64,000 bases of DNA. It comes from Conchocele bisecta (lineage: Eukaryota > Mollusca > Bivalvia > Lucinida > Thyasiridae). Both the position numbers and the translations under genes were made by a program. Positions 10,791 to 24,101 of this stretch are shown one piece after another (the stretch's first letter is position 1; each line of letters begins with the position of its first letter). The stretch spans positions 16,604,042-16,668,041 of the forward strand of contig CM055272.1 of the NCBI GenBank assembly GCA_029237695.1, in the 5' to 3' direction. The notes beneath the pieces are model-generated. The model was not told the DNA's origin. It saw only the letters and a list, made by a program, of their open reading frames with translations, and did no database searches.

Positions 10791-12400
10791 AATTGTGGAC
10801 GCCGCCCGCCGCCCGCCCGCCGCCACGCCCGCCCGGCTTTCCCCGCCAATCAAATAGCCTGGATTTTTTTTTCAAAAAGAACCTGGCTAAAAACAATATT
10901 TATTTTTATGATAATAGTTAAATGGGTTCCAATATTATTGATTTTATTCGAAAAAATTAGTTTCTTCTATGGGAATTTAAACAAGAGGTGGAGAACCTGG
11001 GGAGGATCTGAAAAACGAAAAAATTTGGAAATTAATTGATTTCAGATTAAGCTTTTGAAAAATTTTATCGAAGAAAACAAAATAGTTAAATTTTGAAAAT
11101 CGGTTCCAACTATTTTTGAAATTAAAAAAAGAAAAATTTCCCCATGTTAATATCCCCTAAGACATCTTCTCCAACTCTTGGGGTGATTTTAACTTATCGG
11201 AAATTGTATTTTTCGTAATTAAAAATCAATATTGGGACCAAATTTCATTCACGAAATTAAAAAGTATGGGGCCCCATTCTTAAATTTTTCCTTTAATTTT
11301 AATTTTATTATCGAAAAAAATAATTAATCTTTAGCATTGTTTTATTTATGGCTGTAAAATTTATTTGGGCAGGTTTCGTTGAAGCAGAGAGTAGTGGGGA
11401 TACAATATAAAAAAATAATTTAATTTTCCAACCTACCTTAAAAATGCAGGGTACCGGGAGATGGGAAGTAAACATTCTATTAAATTGTGGCTTAGCCTTC
11501 CACTACTCCATTGAGATTGGAAACTTGTCGTGTCTGCTTGTTTTTCATTTTTTTTGCCTCAAACCCTTAGAACGCTGGTCTTTTTTTTTTTTATTTCTTT
11601 TTGTCGTACTGCTGTTTATTTTCCTATTTTCCATTTTTATCATCAAAAAACATGCTTTGACCAGCAACCTTAGAATAATTGTAATTTAAAACAACATGCT
11701 TTGTACAGCCACCTTCAGAATCATTTCCATTTGAAAATGATTTCTGAAGTGCTGTTCAAAAACCCAATGTTTTTATTGAGAATAAAGGCAAGATATAAAA
11801 AGCAAAACAGCAGGACGACAATTGTTATAGGTAGCCGGATCTAAAAAAAGGGTTAATTACATTAAAAAAAAAAGAGGTTTTGACAGCACATGAGAAAAAA
11901 AAAAATTCCCCGTCTCCAGTCTCCGAGAAAAATTTAAAAATTTAAAAATAAAAACAATTCCGACAGACAACAACGACCAAAATTTAATTCAGCGTAAGTA
12001 ATGGGTTAACGGTTAATACTTTTTACACCATTAAAGGTCTAAAAGTGCCCACTCATAGGATGTTCTTTATATCAGGGACATAATCCGACGACATTTTCAA
12101 ACTTTCATTCACTATTCCCCACGTAATTGATTGGCATTATTATACATTTTGTTCATATCTGACGTAAATTTTGCACACTGAAATTCAGGGCGATTAACTG
12201 TATATGTTTTCCTTCACATTGCCTATTTAATTCTCTTGTACAATTGTATTTATTTTTTTGATGTGCAAGATGAATTAAAAATTTAAATTTAATAACCTTG
12301 TTGCAAATAATATTTTGATTAGGATGTCGCATTTAAAGTTTGTTCTCATTTGCATATGAAAATAGACCTGATTACCAACCTCGAGTTATTATCATTTAAA
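10791..12400. other. Degraded intronic stretch with two noisy MITEs
   Basis: From 10,791 to about 11,550 there is no recognisable gene or repeat apart from a GCCCGCC-rich patch at 10,800-10,835. Family A hairpin MITEs with many indels lie at about 11,560-11,840 and 11,860-12,010; their TCAGAATCATTTCC and GACAGCACATGAGAA arms are still readable. Nothing is recognised from 12,010 to 12,400. Confidence 0.45.
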
Positions 12401-15400
12401 ACTAGAAAATGGACGCTTGTCGACAAGGCGTGTTTGTATCCCCCCTCCCCAAGATACACAAGTAGTTTATTGAAAAAAGGGGTTGTTCGAGTTATGCTGC
12501 CTCCGGAGACAAAATCCCAGTGACGGGGAAAAACAAAGGGAGATAACTAAAGGAATTAGTGGATGCAAGAGTTTGTCATTCTTGCGGGACACCCACCTTT
12601 ATGGTCGTGGTCTATGCATTGTGTGAAGTTTCTATGGAAAATTATTCCAAAGGGTGTTCGAGTTATGGCTCCAGACACGAAATCAGTGCACGAAACAACT
12701 AAGGGAGATAACTAAAAAGAAATTGTAACGACGCGAAGAGTTGTCATTCTTCTTGACGTGACGAACACACCTTTGGGTTCGTCTTCTATGCATGTGTCGA
12801 ATGTTTTAATAAACTAGAAAATATGTGTTCATAGAACACGGAATGTCCCAAACATATCCGCTTTGATAATAAAGAGGCCAAATTGCCAAGGTCAAAATTT
12901 TGCTTTTTACCTCTGGAGGCGTTAAAGTTTTTGAAGCACCAAGTATGTGACCTTGAACCTGGGCTTGGCGGGGGGCAGGAAACAAACGTGGATTTGGCAA
13001 CAGGGGCGGTTACGAGGACCATTTAGAGCAATGGCATATATGAAATACTATGAATGCTGGATCCGTGGTGAAAGAAAACAGAAATTAATAAATAAATTTA
13101 CTGCTAGCGTTTTAAAGTTTTTGAAGCACTAACGTATATGATGTTAACCCTGGGCTTTGGCTGGGGGTGGGAGGGAACTAAAACGTGGATTTGGACACAG
13201 GGCGGTAGAGGAACCATTTTAGAGCAAACGCATATATGAAATATGAAGTTGATCCGTGAATGGAAAAGAAAAAATTATAAGATTATTTACCTGAGGCATT
13301 AAAGTTTTTTGAAGCACCAAGTATGTGACCTTGTGAACCCTGGGATTGGCAGGGGCAGGACGAAACGTGGATTTGGCACAGGGCGGTCGGTAGATGGACC
13401 ATTAGAGCAATGCGGTATATGAAAATAATGAAGGATGATACCATGAAAGAAAAAAGAAAATTAAATAGAAATTTATTTACCCGAGCCGTTTAAAGTTTTT
13501 TGAAGCACTAATGTATGTGACCTTGGACCCTGGGCCTGGCGGGGGCAGGACGCGAACGTGGATTTGGCACAGGGCGGTTGACGACCAATTTAAGAGCAAC
13601 GCGTTATATGAAATATGAAGTTTGATTCCGTGAAATGGAAATAAAAGTTATAAGATATTTAACCTGAGAGTTAAAGTTTTTATGGGAAAAGGCCACTAAG
13701 TATGTGACCATTGACCCTGGGTCTTGGCGGGGGCAGGACGAAACGTGGGATTTGGCACAGGGCCGGTAGACGACCATTAGGAGCAACCGCGTAATAACTG
13801 AAAAACTGTAAACTGGTTGATTACCGGTTGTAAGATGGAAATAAAAATTAAAAATTCTAAGATTTTTGGATTTTGGCACCGTTGTGAGCTGTTAAATAGT
13901 TTTTTGAAGTTTTGAAATTTGCCAAAGTAAGTTTGTGACCTTAGACCCTGGGTGGATTGGTGGGGAGGGCTGGAACGGAACGTTGGATTTTTGGCACAGG
14001 GCGGTGGTAGAGGACCATTAGAGCAATGCGTTATTTAAGAAATATGGAAGATGATCCATGATCCATGGAAAGAAAACAAAAGAAAGTTATAAGGATAGTT
14101 TAACCCAAGCGTTAACATGTTTTTTGAAGCACTAAGTATGTGACCGTTGACCCTGGGGCTTGACGGGGGCAGAACGAACGTGGATTTGGCACAGGGCAGT
14201 TTTAGGAGGACCATTAGAGAGCAATGCGTATATGCCGTGTTCGAGTTATGCTCTGGAATACAAAATCATAGCACGAAAACAACAAAGGACGATAAGTAAA
14301 AAACAAGAATTCCGCGGAATCAGATGCCTCGCCATTGTCCCGCCATTTGACCTCGAGCCTGGGCCCGAAAGCGAAGAAAGCAATTTTCAACTGGCCCCAA
14401 ACATATTTTATACAATTATTGACTAGTGAACCAATAGAATCTCCAGATTATATTCTATGGCTCACTAGTCAATAATTTTTTGTTTTATTTATTATATGAT
14501 AATACGTCTGTATATAAGCAACTTACGCCGACCTTGACCTTTACATGCTACTTAGACAAAAATTAGAAAAAGAATTTTGAAAAAAAAACGAAAAAAAAAA
14601 ATGGAAAAAAAAAAAAAGTTTAAAATTAAAAATAAAAATAATAATGCTTGGACTACTGGGAGCCCAGAATTTTTTTTAATAGTCCTATATTTATCTACAT
14701 ATATCTGCACCAGGTCCAAACATAATGCCACAAATTTTATTTTCAACAACAGCTTTACCGGAAATGTAATATAATCATTTACCTGTATAAATTAACCTGG
14801 TGGTCAGTGGTCAGTTGGCTCATTGCTTTATGCACCAAATTGCCAACAGGTGAAAATAGTCCTTGTATATTGCCAGTCCACTTCTACGACCTTATGCTTA
14901 CTGGACAAAAAATTGAAAAAATTAATTTGAAAAAAAAAATGAAAAAAAAAAAAATTGGAAAAAAAAAAAATGGAAAAAAAAAAGTTTAAAAAAAAAAATG
15001 ACAAAAAAAAGTTTTAAAAAAAATAATAATGCTTGCTAATTGGAGGACCAGAATTTTTTTTTAAAATAGTCCCTATATTTATCTACAAGATATCTGCAGA
15101 GGTCACCATAATAAAGCCACAATCTTTTCAACACCAGTACCCAATGTAAGTGATTTTCTCCTGTATAAATTACCTGGTCAGCGTGGTCAATGCACTGGAC
15201 ATCTGCAACATGCTAAGCCCATGCCTTAGCCATGGATGGTTCGTCCCATGTTTCTATTTGTTTGTCGTCTACAGGTAAGGTGGTACAGAGCACATGAGAA
15301 AAGGTATAACAGAGGCAGACGAGGAAAACAGGTCTTCCATGCATTTATTGTCCAGTTTTGTAGAGTGCCGCAAAACAAAAAAGGGAGAATAAACTGAAAA

Positions 15401-16178
15401 AATTTAGCTACGCAAGAGAGTTGTCATTCTTGTGCGCGACACACCTCCGGGACGTGGTCTATGCATGTGTGAAGTTTCATGAAAAATATTCCAAAGGCGG
15501 GAGCTCATTGCCCTTCGCTAAGCATTCTGTTGGGAAAATAGTTCCCCCCTTTAAAGGGTGGTCGAGTTTATGCTCCGGACAGGAAATCACAGTGAGCGAA
15601 AAACAAAAAAGGGAGATAACTCAAAAATTATCTATGCAAAGAGTTTTGTCATTCTTGTGCACGGACACACCGTTCGGTTCGTGGTCTAAAGTTTTGAATG
15701 GTGTTTAACGTTTCATAAAAATAAATTATACCAAAAGGGTGGTCGAGTTATGGTCAATTCTCAGTTGCGTCGAAACAAAAAAGGAGGAGATAACTAAAAA
15801 AATTCGCTATGCAAGAGTTGTCATTATCTTGTGCGTCGACAACACCTTCGGGTCGTGGTTCTATGCATGTGGGTAAGAAGTTTCATGAAAATCTTCTAAA
15901 GGGTGGTGGAGTTATGCTCCCGGCACCACGAAAATCAGTGTGAGAAACAAAAAAAAAGGGAGATAACTAAAAAAATTAGCTATGCAAGAGTTATGTCCAT
16001 TCTTATGCGGCGACAAACCCCTCCTTCGGGTCGTTGTCTATGCATGTGTGAAGTTTCAATGAAAAACTATTCCAAAGGGTGTTCACGTTTATGCTCCGGA
16101 CAAGAAGTAGGTCTGCGGCGGACGCGGCGACGCATGTCAAATTTCCATAGTATCCCCCGACGGGAGTCCGGGGGAATA
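12401..16178 (+). repeat. Composite repeat element F, noisy copy
   Basis: The element opens ACTAGAAAATGGACGCTTGTCG and ends GACGGGAGTCCGGGGGAATAC. Outer parts are tandem units with TTCGAGTTATGCTCCGG and AAGGGAGATAACTAA. Inner parts are tandem units with GTGACCTTGACCCTGGGC and GGATTTGGCACAGGGCGG. Near 14,400-14,480 is a palindrome around TATTGACTAGTGAACC. A cleaner copy lies inverted at 53,556-56,639. GGCGGT landmarks here are 181-238 bp apart, against 163-175 bp in the clean copy, so this copy is inflated by insertions. Poly-A and poly-T stretches near 14,580 and 14,930 recur in the clean copy. Confidence 0.75.
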
Positions 16179-16389
16179 CAATAAATTAATTACTAAAATA
16201 TGACTGTATCTGGCTATATAGGGTCAACCAGTAATGTTTTATTTAGAACTGGTGGAAAATTAATGACACAATTTCAACACTTATTTAATTCTATTAAAGA
16301 ACCAATTATGTGCCTACTGAGAGGGCAATGTATCATTTAATGGTAATGGGTCCATTTACAGGAGTTAATCCGTTTACTATGGCATGAAT

Positions 16390-16625
16390 TAAATGCTTGT
16401 CCGTCTGCTTGGTGAAATGTTTTATTTTATTTTCAAATATTTATCCTCAACAAAAACCTTGGTTTTTGACAGCACATGAGAATTCGTCTCCTCCGCTGGA
16501 GACGATTCTTCATTGGTGCTGGTCAAAACCAGTTTTTTATTGTTAAGAATTAAAGCAAAAAATAGAAAAAACAAGCAGACGGCAATAAATTCAGTCAACA
16601 GCGTAGGAAAAAGGGGTTTTTAAAA
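16390..16625. mobile_element. Hairpin MITE, family A, with indels
   Basis: The GTCCGTCTGCTTGGTG left side, the ACAGCACATGAGAATTCGTCTCC palindrome arms and the CAGACGGCAATAAATTCAG right side are present. Several extra bases break the symmetry, as expected inside the noisy zone. Confidence 0.6.
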
Positions 16626-16723
16626 ATTTCTGCTACCGCTCCATTATTATCATTTTGCAGAGTTTACAATGAAAATCACTACTTCCACAACATGGATTGA
16701 TTGGCCAATTCTGTGAACATAAC

Positions 16724-16834
16724 CGGCCGGGCGTAGCCCAGATCCGTATACATTGTACCTCCGTCTCCCACGGCACTGCCCTCGATGAACTTACCAGTTT
16801 CCTTGAAAACCCGCCCATCCGATCTGAGGGCCAC
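16724..16834 (-). CDS. RNASEH2A: RNase H2 subunit A, exon 6, with indels
   Basis: Between a blurred acceptor (AACAAG before 16,834) and a GTTATG donor at 16,723, the minus strand encodes parts of the RNASEH2A block that follows SICAK. Starting with Val-Ala, the expected RDxAVK-WKFIEG residues appear but are split between frames; KFIEGSAVGDGG is readable, then YGSG in another frame. Extra single bases explain the breaks. Because exons on both sides are clean and in phase, and this exon lies in the indel-rich zone, sequencing error is the likelier cause than gene decay. Exon borders are approximate. Confidence 0.6.
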
Positions 16835-16849
16835 CTTGTTAACACGGTA

Positions 16850-17390
16850 TGTAGTCATAGGGTTTTTTGGTTTTTATATGTGACACGCCATTGTGTTATT
16901 TTGTTGGTACCTTCCAGGATTACTCTGCCTTGAATTTTCAATCAAATACATTTACATTATTTTTTATAAGTAAAGTTAAAAGGTGACAAAATTTTTCAGA
17001 GTAAGTACATGCGGAATATAATTTGTATATAAATTCCCGCAAGTATTTTTGACGCCCATTTACGGAAAATATTGTAAATGTTGTATATGTAATTTGTTCA
17101 TGGGAATTACGCCAGATGTCCGAAGGTAGAAAATCACATTCGCGCTGACTTCATATCAAGGTTTCCGAGCCGAGGCTAGGAAACACAAATAATTCTTTGA
17201 GTCTTGCCCGAGGAAATTTTTTACCGTTTATTCCGGAGCCGAGTCTTGATAGTCCACTTTTCATTAGAGAATGTAAAAATTTAGAGCCCTTTTTCATATC
17301 AAATTATCGGGGAGGGTTGCCAAGGGGACATTCCTAGTGCTTTCTGAGCCTCCCCAAGAAAATTGGATAGTCCTTTCTTAAAACCCTACC
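16850..17390. other. Intron 5 sequence without a recognised feature
   Basis: This contains no gene or clear repeat. A stretch near 17,105-17,145 (CAGATGTCCGAAGGTA) recurs near 27,955-27,985, so at least part of it is dispersed repeat. Confidence 0.35.
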
Positions 17391-17394
17391 AATG

Positions 17395-17596
17395 CCCAGG
17401 TTAGGATTTTGTTCGTCTGTTGTTTATTGTTTATTTCCCATTTTTCTCATCATAAACATGGTTTGGAAGCACTTTAGAATCATTTCCATTGGAAATGATT
17501 CTAAAATGCTGCCAAACCATGTTTTTACTGACGGAAATGACAAAATATCAAACAACAGCAGACGACAATTTTCGGTTCCCGTATTCTAAGGGTTCA
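17395..17596. mobile_element. Hairpin MITE, family A
   Basis: Flanks read TTTGTTCGTCTGTTGTTTATTG and CAGCAGACGACAATTTTCGG, with a central palindrome around TTTAGAATCATTTCC/GGAAATGATTCTAAA. This copy is clean, so the noisy zone has ended by here. Confidence 0.75.
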
Positions 17597-17713
17597 AGGA
17601 GAATGCTAGGTTAATGTATTTTGATACCAAGCTTATCAGGCAAGACTTACCTCGAAATTTCTACACGTTTCCTAGACGAGTCTCTTCATATCAACTTTAT
17701 TAAATAGACATTA

Positions 17714-18182
17714 TGTTTGTTTGTTTGTTTGTTGGGGTTTAGCGGCCTATCAACAGCTAAGGTCATTTAAGGCAGGGTCAATGGGTTTAGTACTAAATTC
17801 CATATATTACCTATACAAGTACATGTACATGTTCAAGTACATGTACAAATGGGGGGAAAATCCCAAAATCAGAACTGAATATTTAAAATAACAAAACTAT
17901 ACATTCAGCCCTGAAATCAGAATAATCCTGATCTGATGCCAGGTCCTCGCCACACCAGAATCACTTGCCCACCTCCCAAAAGCAGTAGGATCAGTAATAA
18001 TCTTTATACTACTTTTAGAATGGGCAATAACCCAATTCAACTCTCAGGTAACAAAAGAGCCAAAGATAAAAAAGTACCTGAGGGCCAAACCAGGAAAATC
18101 GTTATTCCTATAAGGAGGAACCCCTACCGTTCATTTACGCTGTCGCGTTCGCCGACCAACCACCCACCATTATGTTTGTAAA
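17714..18182 (+). repeat. Dispersed repeat, family E
   Basis: The copy opens with GTTTGTTTGTTTGTTGGGG and TTTAGCGGCCTATCAACAGC. It contains AAGTACATGTACA palindromic stretches, a six-G run at 17,851-17,856, CAGCCCTGAAATCAG and GCCAGGTCCTCGCC, and ends near GGAGGAACCCCTACCGTTC. Other copies lie at 25,942-27,925 and 47,593-47,990. No gene is present. Confidence 0.7.
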
Positions 18183-18217
18183 ACATGGATATGCCCCCTT
18201 GACATACCGGACTGTAA

Positions 18218-21200
18218 ACAAGAGCTGTAGGAGAACAGCATAGCTTGACTACGAGGGTTGTCGATGTACACATAGCTTGACAAAGTAGGTGGCTGCGGCC
18301 TGCATAAAAACCTTAACCAAGGTTGACTAAAAACATTAACCAAGGGAAACTAGAAATGTGGCCTGTCGGCACACGAATACCCCCACTGGCAGCCAAAGAA
18401 AATGAGGCATTTTTTATTATAAGCCATTTAGCCGAGCGTTAAGGTTTCAAACGCATCAAGTCTGTGACCTTGACCCTGGGCATAGTGTGATAATCCATGC
18501 ATCGGTGTAGAAGATATAGAGCGGAAGGGAATTTCAATAGGTTTGACCTTTGACCTTCAACTATGACCTTGAACTTGGACTAGGTGCGTGGTTATTGATC
18601 GAGACGCACCTTCTCATCCTGAGAAACATTTGTGCCAAGGCATTTGATAATCCATGCATCGGTGTAGAAGATATAGAGCGGAAGGGAATTTCAATAGGTT
18701 TGACCTTTGACCTTCAACTGTGACCTTGACCTTGGACGTAGGTGCGTGGTTATTGATTGTGACACACCTTCTCATCACGAGAAACTTTTGTGACAAGCCA
18801 TTTGATAATCCATGCATCGGTGTAGAAGATATAGAGCGGAAGGGAATTTCAATAGGTTTGACCTTTGACCTTAAACTGTGACCTTGGACGTAGGTGCGTG
18901 GTTAGCAATTTGATAATCCATGCATCAGTGTAGAAGATATATAGCGGAAGGGAATTTCAATAGGTTTGACCTTTGAGGGAACCTTCAACAGTGACCTTGA
19001 CCCTCTGGACGTAGGTGCGTGGTTATTGATCGCGACACATTCTCATCGTGAGAAACATTTGTGCCAAGCCATTTGGGAATTTCAATATTTTTGACCTTTG
19101 ACCTTCAACTGTGACCTTGACCTTGGATGTAGGTGCGTGGTTATTGATCGCGACACACCTTCTCATCATGAGAAACATTTGTGCCAAGCAGATTTGATAA
19201 TCCATGCATCGGTGTAGAAGATATAGAGCGGAAGGGAATTTCAATAGGTTTGACCTTTGACCTTCAACTGTGACCTTGACCTTGGACGTAGGTGCGTGGT
19301 TATTGATCGCGACACACCTTCTCATCATGAGAAACATTTGTGCCAAGCCATTTGATAATCCATGCATCGGTGTAGAAGATATAGAGCGGAAGGGAATTTC
19401 AATAGGTTTGACCTTTGACCTTCAACTGTGACCTTGGACGTAGGTGCGTGGTTAGCAATTTGATAATCCATGCATGGGTGTAGAAGATATAGAGCGGAAG
19501 GGAATTTATAGAGCGGAAGGGAATTTCAATAGGTTTGACCTTTGACCTTCAACTGTGACCTTGACCTTGGACGTAGGTGCGTGGTTATTGATCGCGACAC
19601 ACCTTCTCATCATGAGAAACATTTGTGCCAAGCCATTTGATAATCCATGCATGGGTGTAGAAGATATAGAGCGGAAGGGAATTTCAATAGGTTTGACCTT
19701 CAACAGTGACCTTGACCTTGGACGTAGGTGCGTGGTTTTCCAAGTATGGTTGCTGTAGGCCCAGGAGTATTCCATATACAAGCTTGAGTAAAAACCGTAA
19801 CCAAGGGGAGATAACTAAGTAATCCAAGGATAAAAGTAGGTCAAGGTCAAATCTAGGTCAGGGATTATTGATGTACATCACTAAGAGATGAAGTTGTCCA
19901 AGTATGGTTGATGTAGGCCCAGAAGTATTGCATATACAAGCTTGACTATAAACATTAACCAAGTAATTCAAGGTTAAATGTAGGTGAAGGTAAAATAAGG
20001 TCAGGGGTTATTGATGTACATCCCTATGAGAAAAGTTATCCAAGTATGGTGTATGTATGCACAATAGTATTCTCACAGCTTGACTAATAACCTTAACCAA
20101 GGTTGAGTAAAAACCTTAACCAAGGGGAATTAAGTAAGTAATTTAAGGTTAAATGTAGGTCAAGGTCAAATATAGGTCAGGGGTTGCTGATGTATCATCA
20201 CTAGGAGATGAAGTTGTCCAAGTATGGTTGGTGTAGGGCCATGAGTATTCCATCTACAAGCTTGACTAAAAACGTTAACCAAAGAGAATTAAGTAAGTAA
20301 TTCAAGAGGAAATGTAGGTCAAGGTCAAATATAGATCAGGGGTTATTGATGTACATCACTATGAGAAAAGGTTGTCCAATTATGGTGTCTGTATGCACAA
20401 TAGTATTGCATGTACAAGCTTGAGTAAAAAGCTTAACCAAGGTCGAGTAAAAACCTTAACCAAGGGGAATTAAGTAAGTAATTCAAGGTTAAATGTAGGT
20501 CAAGGTCAAATATAGGTCAGGGGTTGTTGATGTACATCACTAGGAGATGAAGTTGTCCAAGTATGGTTGGTGTAGGGCCAGGAGTATTCCATCTACAAGC
20601 TTGACTAAAAACGTTAACCAAGGGGAATTAAGTAATTCAAGAGGAAATGTAGGTCAAGGTCAAATATAGATCAGGGGTTGTTGATGTACATCACTAGGAG
20701 ATGAAGTTGTCCAAGTATGGTGGGTGTAGGGCCAGTAGTATTCCATATAGAAGGTTGAGTAAAAACCTTAACCAAAAGGAATTAAGTAAGTAATTGAAGA
20801 GGAAATGTAGGTCAAGGTCAAACATAGATCAGGGGTTATTGATGTACATACGTATGAGAAAAGGTTGTCGAAGTATGGTGTCTGGATGCACAATAGTATT
20901 CAATGTAGAAGTTGAAAAAAAACCTTAACCAAGGTTGACTAAAAACCTTAACCAAGGGGAAGTAAGTAAGTAATTGAAGAGGAAATATAGGTCAAGGTCA
21001 AATATAGATCAGGGGTTATTGATGTGCATCACTAGGAGATGAAGTTGTCCAAGTATGGTGGGTGTAGGGCCAGTAGTATTGCATATACAAACTTGACTAA
21101 AAACCTTAACCAAGGTTGACTAAAAACCTTAACCAAGGGGAATTAACCAAGTAATTCAAGAGGAAATGTAGGTCAAGGTGAAATATAGATCAGGGGTTAT

Positions 21201-21360
21201 TGATGTACATCACTAGGAGATGAAGTTGTCCAAGTATGGTGGGTGTAGGGCCAGTAGTATTCCATATACAAGCTTGACTAAAAACCTTAACCAAGGCGTG
21301 ACGGTGACGCCGGGGTGACAACATAAGCTCTACTTATTCTTCGAATAGTCGAGCTAAAAA
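18218..21360 (+). repeat. Array-bearing repeat element D (long copy)
   Basis: The element starts ACAAGAGCTGTAGGAGAAC and ends TTCGAATAGTCGAGCTAAAAA. From about 18,450 to 19,740 it holds roughly eight units of about 150 bp with GATAATCCATGCATCGGTG, AGAAGATATAGAGCGGAAGG and TGACCTTGACCTTGGAC. From 19,740 to 21,300 it holds about nine units of roughly 170-190 bp with AACCTTAACCAAGG, TAGGTCAAGGTCAAATATAG and GTTATTGATGTACATCACTA. The second unit type also fills the copy at 26,451-27,830. Minus-strand open frames at 18,614-19,781 are shadows of the first unit. Confidence 0.75.
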
Positions 21361-21656
21361 TGGATAAATGTACGGTTACGTATAAAAAAGGTCAAGGTCT
21401 TGGCAAGAGTGTGTGAGAAATGTGATTCAAGTGTATTGAAGCAATCCTTTGCGTAATATTGAAGATATTACATGTTAGAGAAACTCTTACAGACTTTTCG
21501 ACGTAAATCTACATGGATGGACGGATGGACCACGGTAGATCACTGGGTAGCATGTAATATGCAAGGCTAGGAAACGTGTGGGAATTTCGAGGCTTGCCAT
21601 TATCATTTCTGCCGAGCCGAGTCAGATGAACTTAATACACCTTTCATAGCGAATAC

Positions 21657-23913
21657 CAGTAGCCAATTTCATCAAAATTGCAAAGTATACTTACCGTATT
21701 CTTGCGATTATAAGTCGCATTTTTTTTACTCAGATTTGTATCCCAGAAAGCCCCTGCGTCTTATAAATACATGTAGATACATGAGCATTTTTTTCCACCC
21801 GAAATATTGACATAAACGACCAAAAATAAAAGAAATAAAAATGCGTTCCTATATTTGTTGTTGTTGTTAGTATTTGGGTTAAAATCCGGTATTGGAATAT
21901 TGGATTCGTATTGTAAACAGTTCGCGCCTTACTCACGCCTTACTCGTTCCGGCCCTGTGTCACATTCGGTACACATTTTCTATACCGAAGGCGAACAGTG
22001 TATACCAAGATCAGATCCGGTCGACATTTTCTCTGCCGAATCACAATCTGGCCTCTATTATTTTAATTATCTTTTGAAAACATTTACCGGGCCCATATCG
22101 GTCATATCGGCCATAATTGCATGATGCCATTAACGGTAAATCCCAATATGCATAATGCAATCCCACGAAAGTTATAAAACTCCATCATTAGTTTCGAAAC
22201 TGTGTGTTTACACGATGCTGATGAAAGTGGCAAGCCTAAGTCAGCTGGCCGACATCAAACACACCGCGTGTCAAGATTTACAACATAAAGCCATATCAAC
22301 ACACGCGGTTGCTGATGTCAGTTTCGTATTCGTCACTAAACTGGAACCCTGTCTGATGCGTCCCAGTGAAGCAATACTACCGAGAACCAGACTCTATTTA
22401 TGACACGGCAAACGTGTTTATGTGAATTGGGTCTCTATCTCTGACAAATCCCGGCTTATTGCATTAGCGACCAGACCAGGCGGTGGATTCGCGTAGTCTG
22501 CACATGATTTATAATGTTCGCCAATCTCTAATTAAAAACATTATAATTACGTCAGCGGACAATGCAAATTCGTCCTAGCTATAGGCTGCTGTCAGCGTCA
22601 TTTACGGAAGATACAACTGATTTTGAAATATTACATACTGTACAGGCGAAAGTTGTGTGTTGCTTTGTGGAAAAAAATCGATAACACCCAACCGTGTCAA
22701 CAGGTGCTTATCTTATGTCATCATTCAGCACGAGGCAATAAACTGTGTGACCTTTAGGCTATGTTTTGAAATTGCACTGATTGGTCAACACGCTTTTTTG
22801 ATATGTGTGGCATCATGGGGGCAATCAGTAACCCATTTCATGCTGAGGATACGCTTATGTTTGCGGAAAATCCTAAATAGTTTCCTTCTATGCACTCAGA
22901 AGTATATACCGCGATCACCATTTAAACCGTTTCGTCGAGACGGTTCAAATGAGTGGTCACAACATGTACTTTCACAGTGAGAAATAACAAAAATAAAAAT
23001 AAAATATTTAATAAATTTCATATCCGTAAATGTGTATTCAGAAAGGAACGGGTTAAAAAAAACACTCTGGATTATACGCAGATCTGTCGCCATATTTCAC
23101 CGATATTGATTTTGAAAATAGTTTGCGTAAATGGTGTTGAAAAGAGATAATACATACCGCAATCAATAATAACAATATAATACCACTTTCGCCAGCAATA
23201 TGATCGCAAATATAACACGATTTATGACTATAGTCTGTTACACATTTAACACGATTTTGATATACAAATAAGGCAAAAATATCGGGAGCCAATGCACAAC
23301 CGTGTACTAACCGAGAACGTGTTATAGTGAAGCGTGTACTACCGAGTTCACAGTGTAATTGAAGATACTAGAAAACGGTGAAATACGGACCGGGGCCGGG
23401 GAATCACGGACATAGTCGGCAAATTACGGACATAGCAAACTATGATAGGGAAAATACAGACAAAACCGTCCAAGGTACGAATAAAAAAAACAGTGTGGGG
23501 GAATAAATAACAACAACAACTTTGCGAGTTTTTTTTAAAGTTTTTTGTTTCATTTTGTTAGGAAAATTGGGTGCGTCTTATAATCTCATGTAGACATTTT
23601 CCCCCAGATTTTGGACTGAAAATAGGGGTGCGTCTTATGCACTCTTGCGACCTATAATCGCAAGAATACGGTATCTAGCAAAGTATACTTTGAGGGAGAA
23701 ATTTTCAATTTAAGGATAAATTTATTAATTTTTATTATACAGAATTTATTACATTATCACAGCCATTTTGGCTGTGATAATGTAATACATTCAGTATAAT
23801 AATTCTGCATACTTTTAATCATCAAATATATGCAGTGGTTAGTTCTATATGAAATATCAAAGTATACTTTGCTAGATAAGTATGCTTTGCAATGTTGGTG
23901 AAATAGGCTACTG
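21657..23913. mobile_element. Hairpin MITE, family B, split by an insert
   Basis: The left fragment (21,657-21,693) starts CAGTAGCCAATTTCATCA and reads AAATTGCAAAGTATACTT. The right fragment (23,672-23,913) ends GTTGGTGAAATAGGCTACTG. Together they match the continuous copy at 56,970-57,271, including the central ATTACATTATCACAGCC palindrome (about 23,750-23,790). The break is a 2-kb insert described separately. Confidence 0.8.
21694..23671. mobile_element. Inverted-repeat element nested in MITE B
   Basis: The ends read CCGTATTCTTGCGATTATAAG and CCTATAATCGCAAGAATACGG reversed, an inverted repeat of about 26 bp. TA precedes and follows the insert, so the target duplication is TA, as in the Tc1/mariner superfamily. 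No transposase is readable in its 1,978 bp; only scattered short open frames occur. A stretch near 22,870-22,980, with an ACCGTTTCGTCGAGACGGTT palindrome, recurs at 52,670-52,800. It is probably a non-autonomous element. Confidence 0.7.
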
Positions 23914-24101
23914 GTGCCAGGTCCCCACCACAGGAGAGTCACTTAGCCACACTCCCTAAAAGTAATACAATTAGTACTAATCTTACTGCTTTTACCATTG
24001 AGGATGAAACAGATCGTTCAAGTTACCATTTGCATGCTCCAACCAATCGCCCACTCGGGATGGGATAAAAATGTTCCAATAAACACTGGAATTGTCCCTA
24101 C

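Noticed and set aside
18614..19781. Minus-strand frames with repeated MHGLSNGL and SKVKVTVEGQ words
   Set aside because: These are shadows of the 150-bp tandem unit in element D.
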